From: Acidimicrobiia bacterium
Lineage (GTDB): Bacteria > Actinomycetota > Acidimicrobiia > Acidimicrobiales > VFJN01
Direction: 5' to 3'
NCBI GenBank assembly: GCA_009694375.1
Contig: SHVB01000004.1
Coordinates: 33,296-97,295 of the forward strand
Length of the DNA: 64,000 nucleotides
In this document: positions 18,373 through 27,153 of the stretch, one piece after another
Position numbering within the stretch: position 1 is the stretch's first letter
Layout: each line of letters opens with the position of its first letter
Notes under the pieces: generated by a model
The model's input: the letters and a program-made list of their open reading frames with translations, nothing else
The model's database searches: none
What the model was told of the DNA's origin: nothing
Position numbers and translations under genes: made by a program

Positions 18373-19289
18373 AGCATGGATTCCTTCACATCGAAGGCCG
18401 CCCGGAAGCGGTCACCCAGTACGTTGACCGCCAGCACGGTGAGGAACATCGTGACCGCAGGGATCATGGCGGTGTGAGCGATGTTGTCCTGTTGGAGGGG
18501 TTTCTTGCCCCCGTTGATCATGCCGCCCCAACTGATCGTCTCGGTGGAGGTGAGGCCGAGGAACGCCAGACTGCCCTCGGCCACGATGGCGATGCCCACC
18601 ACCAGCAGACCGAAGGCCAAGAGGGGAAGGATGACGTTGGGGAGAATCTCCCGCGCCAGGATCCGTTTCTGGCTGGCGCCGGCCGCCCGGGCGGCGAGGA
18701 CGAACTCACGTTGGGCGTAGGTGAGGGTGGTGGCCCGGGAGATGCGGGCAAAGGCGGGGATCGAGACGAGTGAAATGCCGAGCACCACGTTCAGCAGGTC
18801 GGCGCCCAAGAAAGCCACGATGGCAATGAGCAGGATCAAGGCGGGGAAGGCGAGGAAGACATCCACCGAGGCCATGAGAAGGGTCTCGCTTTTGCCCCGG
18901 AAGAATCCGGCGAGGAGGCCGATGGTGCCGCCCACCAGCATCCCGATGATGAGCACACCGGCGGCCACCACCAGGGACACCCGCCCTCCCCAGACGATGC
19001 GAGCGAGGATGTCGTAGCCGTTGTTGTCCGTCCCGAGAAGGTGTCCGGCGGTGAAGGGCGACGAGTTGTTTTTGGGCACGGAGAAATCGGTCTTGGCGGG
19101 ATCGTCGAGCGGCAGCCAGGGCGCGAACACGGCGGCGGCGGTCAAGGTGATGAGCCAGATGGTGGCGATCCAGCCGCCGATGCCCAAAGCGCCGGTTTTC
19201 TTGGCGGTCTTGATCTTCTTGTCGGAAGCGGGGGAAGCCGGCGGGGGGTTGGTGGCAATCCCGTCGGGTGGGGAAACGAGGTCAGTCAT
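18369..19289 (-). CDS. oligopeptide/dipeptide ABC importer permease (DppC/OppC type)
   Basis: 306 aa. A cytosolic N-terminus of about 35 residues rich in Pro and Lys precedes six helices; HLLGTDNNGYDILARIVWGG is the family's conserved periplasmic loop after helix 1, and the EAA loop (REFVLAARAAGASQKRI) docks with the ATPases. Stop and the downstream TTG start overlap; its own ATG overlaps the DppB stop by one base. Confidence 0.93.
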   Translation of the reverse strand: MTDLVSPPDGIATNPPPASPASDKKIKTAKKTGALGIGGWIATIWLITLTAAAVFAPWLPLDDPAKTDFSVPKNNSSPFTAGHLLGTDNNGYDILARIVWGGRVSLVVAAGVLIIGMLVGGTIGLLAGFFRGKSETLLMASVDVFLAFPALILLIAIVAFLGADLLNVVLGISLVSIPAFARISRATTLTYAQREFVLAARAAGASQKRILAREILPNVILPLLAFGLLVVGIAIVAEGSLAFLGLTSTETISWGGMINGGKKPLQQDNIAHTAMIPAVTMFLTVLAVNVLGDRFRAAFDVKESML

Positions 19290-20248
19290 CAGGCTCCAGC
19301 CCGTCGGACTCGCGGATCGAGGATGGTGTAGAGGATGTCGATGAGGAAGTTGATGAGGACGAAGGAGATGGCGATGAGGAGCACTACCCCTTGTACCACC
19401 AGGTAATCCCGTTTGAGGATCGACTCAATGGCGAGGCTGCCGATGCCGGGGAGCACAAAAAACTGCTCGATGATGACCGCACCACCGATGAGGGTGCCGA
19501 ATTGGATGCCAAACACGGTAATGAGTGAGAACGACGACGGTCGGAGGGCGTGGCGCGCCAGGATGTACCGGGTCGGCAATCCCTTGGACCGCGCCATGAG
19601 AATGAAGTCCTCCTGGAGGGTAGAAATCAGATCGCTGCGCAACAGACGGGTGTAGACGGCGGTGAGGCCTGCCACCAGCACAGCCAAGGGGAGGGCAATC
19701 GAACGTAGGTTGCCGACGATCCCTTCGCTGATGGGCTGATAGCCGATGGCCGGGAACCAGTTGAACCGCAGGGCAAACAACCACACCAAGAACACCGCGA
19801 AGGCGTAGCCGGGTATCGAAATCAGCCCGAAAGAGGCCGTAGTGATGGCTTTGTCGGTTCGGGAGTTGCTCCGGAAGGCGCTGAACAGGGCCAATGGAAT
19901 AGCTAGGGTCAAGGAGACCAACTGGGCCAACAGCATCAATTCGATGGTGGCGGGCAACTTTTGCTTCAGTAGCTCAGTGGTCTCGAACTTACTGGTATAC
20001 GAACGGCCTAGGTCGCCCTGGGCGACGTTGCCGAGGTACTGGACGTACTGCGTGAGGAAGGGCTTATTGAGCCCGAGGTCCTCTTGGACTGCCTCGCGCA
20101 CTTCGACGTTGGAGTACTGGGGGCCGAGGAGCACAACAACGGGATCACCCGGAAGGAGTTTGGTCAGGCTGAACGTGAGGAAACTCACGACCAGTACCAC
20201 GGCCAGCAGTTTGAGCAACCGCGTAACCGCACCTTTCAGGATTCCCAT
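19289..20248 (-). CDS. oligopeptide/dipeptide ABC importer permease (DppB/OppB type)
   Basis: 319 aa. The first helix plus the LLPGDPVVVLLG segment and the EAA loop (EDFILMARSKGLPTRYI) are typical of DppB. Six helices expected. It follows the binding protein by 52 nt on the same strand and overlaps dppC by one base, so it is the second gene of the operon. Confidence 0.93.
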   Translation of the reverse strand: MGILKGAVTRLLKLLAVVLVVSFLTFSLTKLLPGDPVVVLLGPQYSNVEVREAVQEDLGLNKPFLTQYVQYLGNVAQGDLGRSYTSKFETTELLKQKLPATIELMLLAQLVSLTLAIPLALFSAFRSNSRTDKAITTASFGLISIPGYAFAVFLVWLFALRFNWFPAIGYQPISEGIVGNLRSIALPLAVLVAGLTAVYTRLLRSDLISTLQEDFILMARSKGLPTRYILARHALRPSSFSLITVFGIQFGTLIGGAVIIEQFFVLPGIGSLAIESILKRDYLVVQGVVLLIAISFVLINFLIDILYTILDPRVRRAGA

Positions 20249-20300
20249 GTTGTGTCCTCGACCCCCTCTGCCAACGGACTATCAGACGTGGATTGGTCTC

Positions 20301-21914
20301 TTACTTGCTGGAGGCGACGAAGATATACCCGGGCTTGATGGCCCCGAGTGAGTTCACCTCGCCGGGGGGCAATCCACCGACCTTTTCGCTGTTGTACACA
20401 TTGCCGAAGAGGTCGTACAAGGTGGTGATCAGCGGTACCTCTTCGCCGGTGATCTCCTGGACCTTGTCGTAGGCCGCCTTCCGCTTGTCGAAGTCCGCTG
20501 TCGCCTGGCCTTCTTTGAGAAGTTTATCCACCTCTTTGTTCGAGTAGAAGGTCAAGTTTCCGGCGTCATCGGTGGTCAGACCGGCCCGGATCGCATCCGG
20601 ATCTTGGAACTGGCCGCTGCGGAAGCAGGCCCCTTCGTAATCGCCTCCCCGGGCAAACATCCGGGCGACGAACGCGCCCTGGTCCTGGGTTTCCAAGGTG
20701 ATCTCCATCCCGCCCGCCTCGCCCATCTGCTTGACGAGCTGGAGAACATTGTCGGCCTCCGGGGTGGGGATGCACACGATGGAGAACTTCAGGCCGCCCA
20801 ATTCCTTCACCAGGTCCTGGCACTTCTTCAGGTCGAACCTAGGCGTACCAGCGTCGGCATTGTAGTAGGCCGAGTCGGTGGCGAAGCCGGAGTAGGAGGG
20901 CTGACGAATGCCCTCATAGACCCGCTCGTTGATGAGGTCCTTGTTGGTGCAGTAGGCCACCGCCTGCCGAGCCCGCACGTCGTTGAACGGAGGCTTGGCG
21001 TTGTTCATCAGCAAGATGGTGGAACTGGAGCCGCTGATCTTCTGAGCTGAGAAGCCCTTTGCCTCGGCCGCCTTGACCGTGGGGGTGTCGGCTGTTTGGA
21101 ACAGGTCGATGTCGCCACTTTCCAGAGCGGACACTCGCTGACCAGAATCCGGGATGGGCTTCACCGTGAACTTGTCGAGGTACGGCAGTTGAATGCCGTT
21201 CTCGTCCTTCCCCCAGTAGTCGGGGTTGGCCACGAGGACCACCCTGTCGCCGGGAACGAACTCGGCGAGCTTGAACGGGCCGGTACCTACCGGGTTGTTC
21301 TTGTACTCGTCGCCGTACTTCGCCACAGCGGCCGGGGACTCAATGTAACCAACCGAGCCAGCCAACGTGTCACCGAAAGCCACGTCGGGCGAGGCGAGGG
21401 TGAAGATCACCGTGTCGCCGGTCGGACCGTTGGGGAGTTCCATGTTGGTGATCTGCTTGACGGTGTCGAGGCACGGGCACGCGGTAGTCGGATCTTGCAG
21501 CCGTTCGAAGTGCTTCTTGACGGCTTCGGCATTGAGCGGGGTGCCGTCTTGGAATGTGACATCAGTTGGAAGGGTAAGGGTGTAAGTCGAAAGGTCCTTA
21601 CCGCCGTCGCCGGCTTCAAGCGAGGTGGCGAGGAAGGGGACGAGTTCGCCATCCTCGTAGGTCATCAGCGGATCGTAGAGACCGAGCGTGACTACCTTGT
21701 CCGCCGGTTGGGCGGCGGCACCCACATCAAGCGTTGAGATGTCGGACTCGGCGCCGAAGACGAGTTCTCCACCCTTGGTGGGCTTGCTGGCGGTCTCGGT
21801 GGTCTCGGTGGTCGAGGCGCTGTCGTCGCTTCCGCCACAAGCGGCTGCTACGAAGACCAGCCCCGTCATCAGGGCGATCATCCGGCACCACGATCGGTGG
21901 CGGTAGTTGGTCAT
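20301..21914 (-). CDS. extracellular solute-binding lipoprotein, family 5 (peptide/opine type)
   Basis: 537 aa SBP_bac_5 protein. Signal peptide with lipobox VAAAC (lipidated Cys26), then a Ser/Asp/Thr-rich linker and the mature domain starting GELVFGAESDISTLD. LTFYSNKEVDKLL and similar segments fit the family. It captures the substrate outside the cell for the DppBCDF-like pore. First gene of the operon; promoter and a palindrome lie immediately upstream. The ligand (di- or oligopeptide, nickel, opine or sugar) cannot be read from sequence. Confidence 0.9.
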   Translation of the reverse strand: MTNYRHRSWCRMIALMTGLVFVAAACGGSDDSASTTETTETASKPTKGGELVFGAESDISTLDVGAAAQPADKVVTLGLYDPLMTYEDGELVPFLATSLEAGDGGKDLSTYTLTLPTDVTFQDGTPLNAEAVKKHFERLQDPTTACPCLDTVKQITNMELPNGPTGDTVIFTLASPDVAFGDTLAGSVGYIESPAAVAKYGDEYKNNPVGTGPFKLAEFVPGDRVVLVANPDYWGKDENGIQLPYLDKFTVKPIPDSGQRVSALESGDIDLFQTADTPTVKAAEAKGFSAQKISGSSSTILLMNNAKPPFNDVRARQAVAYCTNKDLINERVYEGIRQPSYSGFATDSAYYNADAGTPRFDLKKCQDLVKELGGLKFSIVCIPTPEADNVLQLVKQMGEAGGMEITLETQDQGAFVARMFARGGDYEGACFRSGQFQDPDAIRAGLTTDDAGNLTFYSNKEVDKLLKEGQATADFDKRKAAYDKVQEITGEEVPLITTLYDLFGNVYNSEKVGGLPPGEVNSLGAIKPGYIFVASSK

Positions 21915-21972
21915 AGTTTTTCCCCCGTTTGGCAGCGTGGGTGTGGGAACTACGTCCCCGCGGGCGGCGACA

Positions 21973-21996
21973 ATCGGTGACGCTGGTCACACCGAT
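21973..21996. promoter_or_regulatory. imperfect palindrome, candidate operator of ABC importer operon
   Basis: ATCGGTGAC - GCTG - GTCAC(ac)CGAT: arms pair except for a two-base bulge. It lies just past the predicted transcription start of the importer operon (about 21997) and 59 nt before the start codon, where a repressor would act. It could instead be an mRNA hairpin. Confidence 0.35.
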
Positions 21997-22002
21997 GGCT
22001 GG

Positions 22003-22032
22003 ACGGTAGGAGCGGGGAAGCAGCGCTGTCAA
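22003..22032 (-). promoter_or_regulatory. putative promoter of the ABC importer operon
   Basis: Minus strand: perfect -35 TTGACA (22032-22027), 18-nt spacer, -10 TACCGT (22008-22003). It is the best -35 hexamer noticed in the window. The resulting leader would be about 80 nt. Confidence 0.5.
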
Positions 22033-22038
22033 TAACAC

Positions 22039-22053
22039 CCCCGCAGTGCGGGG
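22039..22053 (-). terminator. candidate intrinsic terminator of the lytic transglycosylase gene
   Basis: Perfect 6-bp GC hairpin (CCCCGC-ACT-GCGGGG on the minus strand) 41 nt after the stop codon, followed by GTGTTATTG, a moderately U-rich tail. Confidence 0.4.
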
Positions 22054-22094
22054 CCGCTGTCGATTTCCTTGCGCAGGCCCGGTGCAGTCCCCAC

Positions 22095-23408
22095 TCAGTC
22101 GGAGGGCGTGAGGACATCGATTTGTTGCTCGTAGCCCCGGGCGTAGCCAAGGACACGTTCGACGTACGGCTGGGAATGATTGTAGGAGAAGTAGGCCTGG
22201 CGAAGGCCGGCGTCGGCGGTCAGGTCACGTTGGCCGGTGCACAGGTAGCGGGCGGCAGCGAGGGTGGCGTCGTACATGTTGAACGGCGACATGACGCCAT
22301 CACGATTGCCGTCGGATTGGTAGGCCCGCCAGGTGGAAGGAATGAACTGCATCGGTCCCACGGCGCGGTCGAAGATGGGATCACCGTCGAAGTCGCCGTT
22401 GTCGCTATCGGTGATGACAGCGGTGGATCGACTGCCGTCGAGTTGGATGCCGATGATGGGGCGACTGACATCGCCGTTGGGTCCCAGGGAGGCTCCGCCG
22501 TAGGTGCCGTGACGGCCCTCGATCTTGGCAATTCCCGCCACGCCCCACCACTGCACCCGACAGCCCGGACGGCTCACGCGTTCCGTGGCGGCCGCCCGGT
22601 AGTAGGCATCGAGCGCCACTAGGGGAAATTCCACCCCTTTGACGGTGGCGAGGACGCGGGCCTGTTCGTACGGCACCCGGGCGGTGGCGACCTGTTCGCC
22701 GGCAGTCGATTCATCCTTGCTGGCGCCGGTCCGTTGGAGGTGGGCCTTCAGCGCTACCGCTTCGGTAGCGCTGAGAGCGGTGGTCGTCTTGTCCACCCGC
22801 TGTTGGGCGGCAGCAATCTCGGTGCGGTAGCGCTGTTGTTCGGCGAGAAGCACGTCCATGGAGAGTTGGCCCAGCACGGCGCGCTGATCGGTCTCGTTGA
22901 TGGCGGGGGTCGGTGAGGTGAGGGCTTCGGCCATCCGTTCCGTGCTGCGCCCCGACACGAACGCGCCGATGGCGATGTCGCGTATGGCCGCGTCGAGGAC
23001 GTTGAGGCGCCGGGTGAGGCCCTCGACGCGAGCCACTGCCGCGCCGCGCTCGCCCTGAAGTCGGTAGCCCTCTACCCGCGCCGCGGTGGCTGAAGTATCG
23101 AGCGCGGTTCGGCGGTCCTGGAGGGCTGAGTGTGTGTTGACCACCGCCGCGTACGCAGTGGCGGCCCGGTCAAAGGCGGGGCTCGAAACGGGCACCTTGG
23201 CCAACTCGAGAGAGATCGACGGGAGGTCGGGGAGTTCGGGTGAAGGGGGGGCGATGCCGGCGGGGTCAAACGGGGGCTGAGGGGCCTGCTCGCCCTCCTT
23301 GGCGCTGACGTTGGGGGCCAAACTGAACGAGGCGAGGAGAATGCTGCAGACCACTGCGAGCGGCAGGTGGGGCAGGCGCGACATATGGCTGGAGACGGGG
23401 AGGGGCAT
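22095..23408 (-). CDS. secreted lytic murein transglycosylase (MltB-like)
   Basis: About 437 aa. N-terminal signal peptide (hydrophobic LPLAVVCSILLASFSLA, cleavage near VSA-KE), a long region of heptad-like helices (about 60-230) and a C-terminal lysozyme-like domain. GIAKIEGRHGTYGG holds the catalytic Glu (about E297), and AVGPMQFIPSTW plus YNHSQPYV are the diagnostic MltB-type motifs. It would cleave peptidoglycan glycan strands. ATG 23408 is chosen; ATG 23384 would start right at the signal peptide. No recognisable Shine-Dalgarno or TANNNT box is nearby, so the start is uncertain. Followed by a candidate terminator. Confidence 0.85.
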   Translation of the reverse strand: MPLPVSSHMSRLPHLPLAVVCSILLASFSLAPNVSAKEGEQAPQPPFDPAGIAPPSPELPDLPSISLELAKVPVSSPAFDRAATAYAAVVNTHSALQDRRTALDTSATAARVEGYRLQGERGAAVARVEGLTRRLNVLDAAIRDIAIGAFVSGRSTERMAEALTSPTPAINETDQRAVLGQLSMDVLLAEQQRYRTEIAAAQQRVDKTTTALSATEAVALKAHLQRTGASKDESTAGEQVATARVPYEQARVLATVKGVEFPLVALDAYYRAAATERVSRPGCRVQWWGVAGIAKIEGRHGTYGGASLGPNGDVSRPIIGIQLDGSRSTAVITDSDNGDFDGDPIFDRAVGPMQFIPSTWRAYQSDGNRDGVMSPFNMYDATLAAARYLCTGQRDLTADAGLRQAYFSYNHSQPYVERVLGYARGYEQQIDVLTPSD

Positions 23409-23508
23409 GAGGGGGCGGCACGTGAGCGCCTGATGGCGCCGAGGGAACGACCGGGGGAGAGTGTGCCCCAAACCGACAGGCGTGCCTAGTGGGTGGCATG
23501 CTGCAGGC

Positions 23509-24315
23509 ATGTCCGACCGAGTCTTGATTGACGTGGAAAACGGTATTGCTGATGTGCGGCTCAACCGCCCGGACAAACTCAACGCCCTGGATGTGGCGAT
23601 GTTTCAGGGGATCGTGGCGGCGGGGGAGTCGCTGAAGGACGACCCGGCGGTGCGGGTGGTCGTGCTCTCGGGCCAGGGCCGGGGTTTCTGCGCGGGACTG
23701 GACTTCAGCAGTTTCCAGGCGATGGCCACCCCCGAGCCCGCCGGGGGCGAGGCTCCGGCAATGGCAATCGGGCAGACCAATGGTGGGATCACCCATCTTG
23801 GTCAACAGGCCGCGTGGGTGTGGCAGGAAATGGGGGTGCCGGTGATTGCCGCCTTGCATGGTGCCGTGCTGGGAGGCGGTCTGCAGATCGCCCTCGGAGC
23901 CGATCTCCGACTGGTGGCACCCGACGCGAAGTTGGCGGTGCTGGAGGCGCGGTGGGGTCTGATCCCGGATATGACCGGGACGGTCATCTTACCGAGGTTG
24001 GTGGGAATAGACGTGGCCAAGGAGCTCACCTTCACCGGACGCATGGTGTCGGGAACTGAAGCGGTGGCCTTGGGCCTCGCAACGCGCCTGGCGGAGGATC
24101 CCCATGGCGCCGCCATGGCGTTGGCGGCGGAGTTAGTGACAAAAAGTCCCGAGGCCCTGCGGGAGGGGAAGCGCCTCCTGAACCTGTCGGGGACGCGTTC
24201 GCTGGCCGATCAACTCCTCGACGAACGCGCCACCATGGCCTCGCTGATCGGGAGTCCAAACCAGGTGGAGGCCACCACCGCCTTTTTCGAGAAGCGGGAG
24301 CCCCGCTTCCACTGA
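23509..24315 (+). CDS. enoyl-CoA hydratase/isomerase family (crotonase)
   Basis: 268 aa. Crotonase fold: LNRPDKLNALD (about 20-30), oxyanion-hole segments GRGFCAGLD and HGAVLGGGLQIALGAD, and LEARWGLIPDMTG with a conserved acidic residue. Acts on acyl-CoA; could be a hydratase, isomerase or other crotonase. ATG at 23509. Divergent from the lytic transglycosylase gene and convergent with the GDPD gene. Fits the many acyl-CoA genes in this part of the window but is not in an operon with them. Confidence 0.87.
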   Translation: MSDRVLIDVENGIADVRLNRPDKLNALDVAMFQGIVAAGESLKDDPAVRVVVLSGQGRGFCAGLDFSSFQAMATPEPAGGEAPAMAIGQTNGGITHLGQQAAWVWQEMGVPVIAALHGAVLGGGLQIALGADLRLVAPDAKLAVLEARWGLIPDMTGTVILPRLVGIDVAKELTFTGRMVSGTEAVALGLATRLAEDPHGAAMALAAELVTKSPEALREGKRLLNLSGTRSLADQLLDERATMASLIGSPNQVEATTAFFEKREPRFH

Positions 24316-24344
24316 ACGGCCCGCAACCGCGGCGCCCGGTGAGG

Positions 24345-25112
24345 TCAGGACCAGGTGCCCCGACTGACGAGCAGGTTCTTGAGGATTTGCGGGCGGTCGG
24401 TCATGATCCCGTCCACTCCGAGATCGAGTAGGCGGGTCATTTCGTCCGGATCATCGATCGTCCACACGTGCACCTGGATCCCGCGGCGGTGGGCGGCGGC
24501 CACGAACCGCTTGGTGACCAGGGGGATCGGACCTTGGTGGGTGGGTACCTGCGCACAGGGTGCCAGATGGCTCCCACCTCCAGGGAGGCCTTGCGAAACC
24601 GCCACCAACCTCGCCACCTCGCGCGGGCCCATGCTGGTGCACAGGCGATCGCCCACCAGTGCTTTGATCTTGGCGATGCGGCGGCCACTGAAGGCGCCGA
24701 CACACACGCGATCCACGGAGTTGGTTCGGATAATGGCGGCGGCGAGCGGGGCAGCCACATCGTCTTGCTTCGGATCGAGGTTGATGCGCACTTCCGGCCA
24801 GGTGGTGAGGACATCCTCCAGGAGCGGAATGGGTTCACGGCCGTCCACCTTGGCCTTACGCACCTCACTCCAGGGCAAGTCGGCGATGAGCCCGGTGCGA
24901 TCGGTGACGCGGTCGAGGCGGTCGTCGTGGAAGGCAACGAGGATGCCGTCGGCGGTGACATGGACGTCGGTTTCCAGATAGTGGTAGCCGAGTGACACGG
25001 CATGGTTGAACGCCGGCATCGTGTTTTCGGGAGCCTCGGAGGCACCGCCGCGATGGGCAATGGCCAGCGGTCGTGCGCCGTCGAGGAAGGGGTAGTGAGA
25101 TCGGGATGCCAT
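24345..25112 (-). CDS. glycerophosphodiester phosphodiesterase
   Basis: 255 aa GDPD TIM barrel. Catalytic and metal residues are in place: AHRGG (H20, R21), ENT (E29), ETDVHVT (E47, D49) and AFHDDRLDR (H62). Hydrolyses glycerophosphodiesters to glycerol-3-phosphate and an alcohol. No signal peptide, so probably cytosolic. The broken acyl-CoA synthetase copy ends 7 nt upstream of its start. Confidence 0.92.
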   Translation of the reverse strand: MASRSHYPFLDGARPLAIAHRGGASEAPENTMPAFNHAVSLGYHYLETDVHVTADGILVAFHDDRLDRVTDRTGLIADLPWSEVRKAKVDGREPIPLLEDVLTTWPEVRINLDPKQDDVAAPLAAAIIRTNSVDRVCVGAFSGRRIAKIKALVGDRLCTSMGPREVARLVAVSQGLPGGGSHLAPCAQVPTHQGPIPLVTKRFVAAAHRRGIQVHVWTIDDPDEMTRLLDLGVDGIMTDRPQILKNLLVSRGTWS

Positions 25113-25119
25113 CGGATGC

Positions 25120-25380
25120 CTAGACGGAACGCCCGGAGGCAGCCCAGTACTCGTCCTTCAGTAGTCGCTTGTACAACTTGCCGGTCGGATGTTGGGGCAG
25201 TTCGGGTCGGAAGTCAACTGAACGCCGACACTTGACGTCACCCAGATATTCTTGGCGATACCCCATTAGCTCCTGCTCGAGTTCGGGGCCGGCGGCGTCC
25301 ATCGAATACCGCCACATCCACCCCCTTGGGATGCACGGTGAGCACGTTCTCGGCCTCCTGGGGGGTACACGTTCACATCG
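25120..25380 (-). pseudogene. remnant of acyl-CoA synthetase 3' end (partial duplicate of 27154-28713)
   Basis: The last about 60 codons (AAGPELEQEL to the stop) match the C-terminus of the intact synthetase at 27154-28713, including PTGKLYKRLLKDEYW with the catalytic Lys. Upstream of that, about 60 bp corresponding to the intact gene are missing, and an extra G in the run near 25365 breaks the frame; similarity ends near 25380. No start codon or adenylation core remains. 50 bp (25142-25191) are identical to 27176-27225; the rest has diverged. A decayed duplicate, not a working gene. Confidence 0.85.
25142..25191. repeat. 50-bp perfect direct repeat, copy 1
   Basis: Identical to 27176-27225 in the same orientation. 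The pair, about 2.03 kb apart, brackets the membrane-protein gene at 25470-27077. Confidence 0.9.
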
Positions 25381-25469
25381 CTGGCGCTGAACGCGAAGGT
25401 AACCACAAGAGAGCCCGGCCACCCGGAAAGACTCTGGTGTCGCTCACGATACCTTGATCGCCTCGAAGG

Positions 25470-27077
25470 GTGAGCGGTTATCGTGCGGCGATGCCGGAGA
25501 GCACCGCGACGATCCGGAGCGAAACCCTCTGGCGACAGCTGGCATCGCATGCCGTCGAGATCGTCTTCACGATCGTGATCGGCGCCGCTGGGGTGCTCCT
25601 GTTTCGCAACACGAGCAACGCCTACTTCCGAGGCGACGACTGGGGGCTGATCTTCCAGGCGGGGTCGGTTCGTGGGATCGTTCGGCCGTACAACGACCAC
25701 CTGAGCTTGGCGATCCTTGCGCTGTACCGGTCGCTGAGCGAGGTCGTCGGGTTCTCCTACGGCCCGTTTCGTGTTGCCGGGGTGCTGTGCCTACTAGGGG
25801 TCCCAGTGACGTACTTCGCCACCACCCGCCGTTTGCTGGGCCCACCGCTCGCCGCGGTCGCGGCGCTCTCCATGCTGGGACTCGCCCACCCCGAGCTGGC
25901 CCCCTCGTCGCTCAACCACTACTTGGTGCTCATCGGTGCGATCGGTTGTTCTGCAGCCTGGCACCGTGGTCGGCGGGCCGACTGGGTGTTGGCGGCGTGC
26001 CTCGCTCTGTCGTTGAGCGCGGCTGGCGGTGGCCTGGCCGTTGCTGGCGCGTGTGTGGTGTACAGCGCGTGTGCCCGGGTCCATCGCCGGCGATGGATCG
26101 TGGTCCTGGTCCCCTGTCTCGCGTGGGGCACCTGGTGGTTCCTGCTCGCGCGCGGGACGCGATCGCAGTTTCGCCCCACCACTCGGCCGGCGTTCGACGA
26201 CGTCCTGAAGCACGCACTCGAAGTCATGGCCTCCCCATTCGAGCACCTCAGCATGGGCATCCCGGGCGTCGCGGTCACGCTCGCCCTGCTGTTCTGTGCG
26301 GTGGGTGTGTGGCGGCTTCGACAGGGCATGGAATCGGCGGCCAACTTCCTCGCGTGGACCACGGCGCTCGTCATCTGGGCGATCGGTGTCGCGTACGGAC
26401 GAGGGTCGCCCGCCATGGTCATCTACTTTCGCTATCAGCTCCTCGCCCTCGGGTTCGTTCTGCTGGCATTGTTGCCCCGGAAACCCATCGAATGGCCCCC
26501 TCGCGTGCCTCTGGCCACCGACCGCCGATGGATGGCCGCCGCTGCCTGCCTGATCCTCTTGGCATCGGCGGCGCGTGGCGTCACGTTGCGCGACGAGGTA
26601 GAGCAACGATCGTTTCAGGTGGCCTTCTTCAACCGCAACGCCCGGGCGCACACCCGAGTGCTGGCCCTGGGGCCGGAGGTCGTCCCCGACGATACGCGCC
26701 TGAGTGCCGCGTTCAGCGAACTAACGGCCAGAGACATTCGCGGTCTTCTGCGACGATACGGGCACGGCCCCCGCGATGATCCCCAGTCCGTCGACCGGGC
26801 GCTGATCGACGAAGGCGTGGCCACCGCGCAGGTACGGAGCCGCCGTCGGACCGACTGCACCCTCGACCGAGGGCCGATCGACTGGCTCTCGACCGACGGT
26901 GGCCCGTTGCGCCTGTGGTCTGCCGAGGACCGATGGACCGTGGAGGTGCGACGGTTCGGGAACGACTGGATCGCTCTGGCCACCGCCAGCGCGGGCCAAA
27001 AGGTGACCCTGACCTTGCCCGACCTCGGTGCGAAGGTGCCTTGGCAGGTTCGGGCCGATGGCGCCTGCAAGATCTAA
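25470..27077 (+). CDS. multi-pass membrane protein of unknown function (possible GT-C type)
   Basis: 535 aa (GTG start; ATG 25491 gives 528). About ten hydrophobic helices between residues 25 and 385, then a soluble C-terminal domain of about 150 residues. YFRGDDWGLIFQ after the first helix places two acidic residues where GT-C enzymes keep their catalytic base, so a polyprenyl-linked sugar transferase is plausible, but I recognise no family. Its codon choice looks more C-ending and CGA-rich than its neighbours by eye. It sits between a broken and an intact copy of the same synthetase, which suggests arrival by insertion or with a duplication. Confidence 0.65.
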   Translation: MSGYRAAMPESTATIRSETLWRQLASHAVEIVFTIVIGAAGVLLFRNTSNAYFRGDDWGLIFQAGSVRGIVRPYNDHLSLAILALYRSLSEVVGFSYGPFRVAGVLCLLGVPVTYFATTRRLLGPPLAAVAALSMLGLAHPELAPSSLNHYLVLIGAIGCSAAWHRGRRADWVLAACLALSLSAAGGGLAVAGACVVYSACARVHRRRWIVVLVPCLAWGTWWFLLARGTRSQFRPTTRPAFDDVLKHALEVMASPFEHLSMGIPGVAVTLALLFCAVGVWRLRQGMESAANFLAWTTALVIWAIGVAYGRGSPAMVIYFRYQLLALGFVLLALLPRKPIEWPPRVPLATDRRWMAAAACLILLASAARGVTLRDEVEQRSFQVAFFNRNARAHTRVLALGPEVVPDDTRLSAAFSELTARDIRGLLRRYGHGPRDDPQSVDRALIDEGVATAQVRSRRRTDCTLDRGPIDWLSTDGGPLRLWSAEDRWTVEVRRFGNDWIALATASAGQKVTLTLPDLGAKVPWQVRADGACKI

Positions 27078-27079
27078 GA

Positions 27080-27122
27080 GCCCGAAGTCGCGCGGGGTCA
27101 GGCACCAACATCAACTTCGGGC
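27080..27122. repeat. inverted repeat with GGGGTCAGGCACC in the loop
   Basis: GCCCGAAGT (27080-27088) and ACTTCGGGC (27114-27122), 9-bp perfect arms with a 25-nt loop. It begins 3 nt after the stop of the membrane-protein gene and may act as a bidirectional terminator. The loop motif resembles elements linked to Y1 (REP-type) transposases; that link is from memory of the motif only. Confidence 0.5.
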
Positions 27123-27153
27123 GCGCCGTTTCTCCACCATTTGCTCGTTCTGA

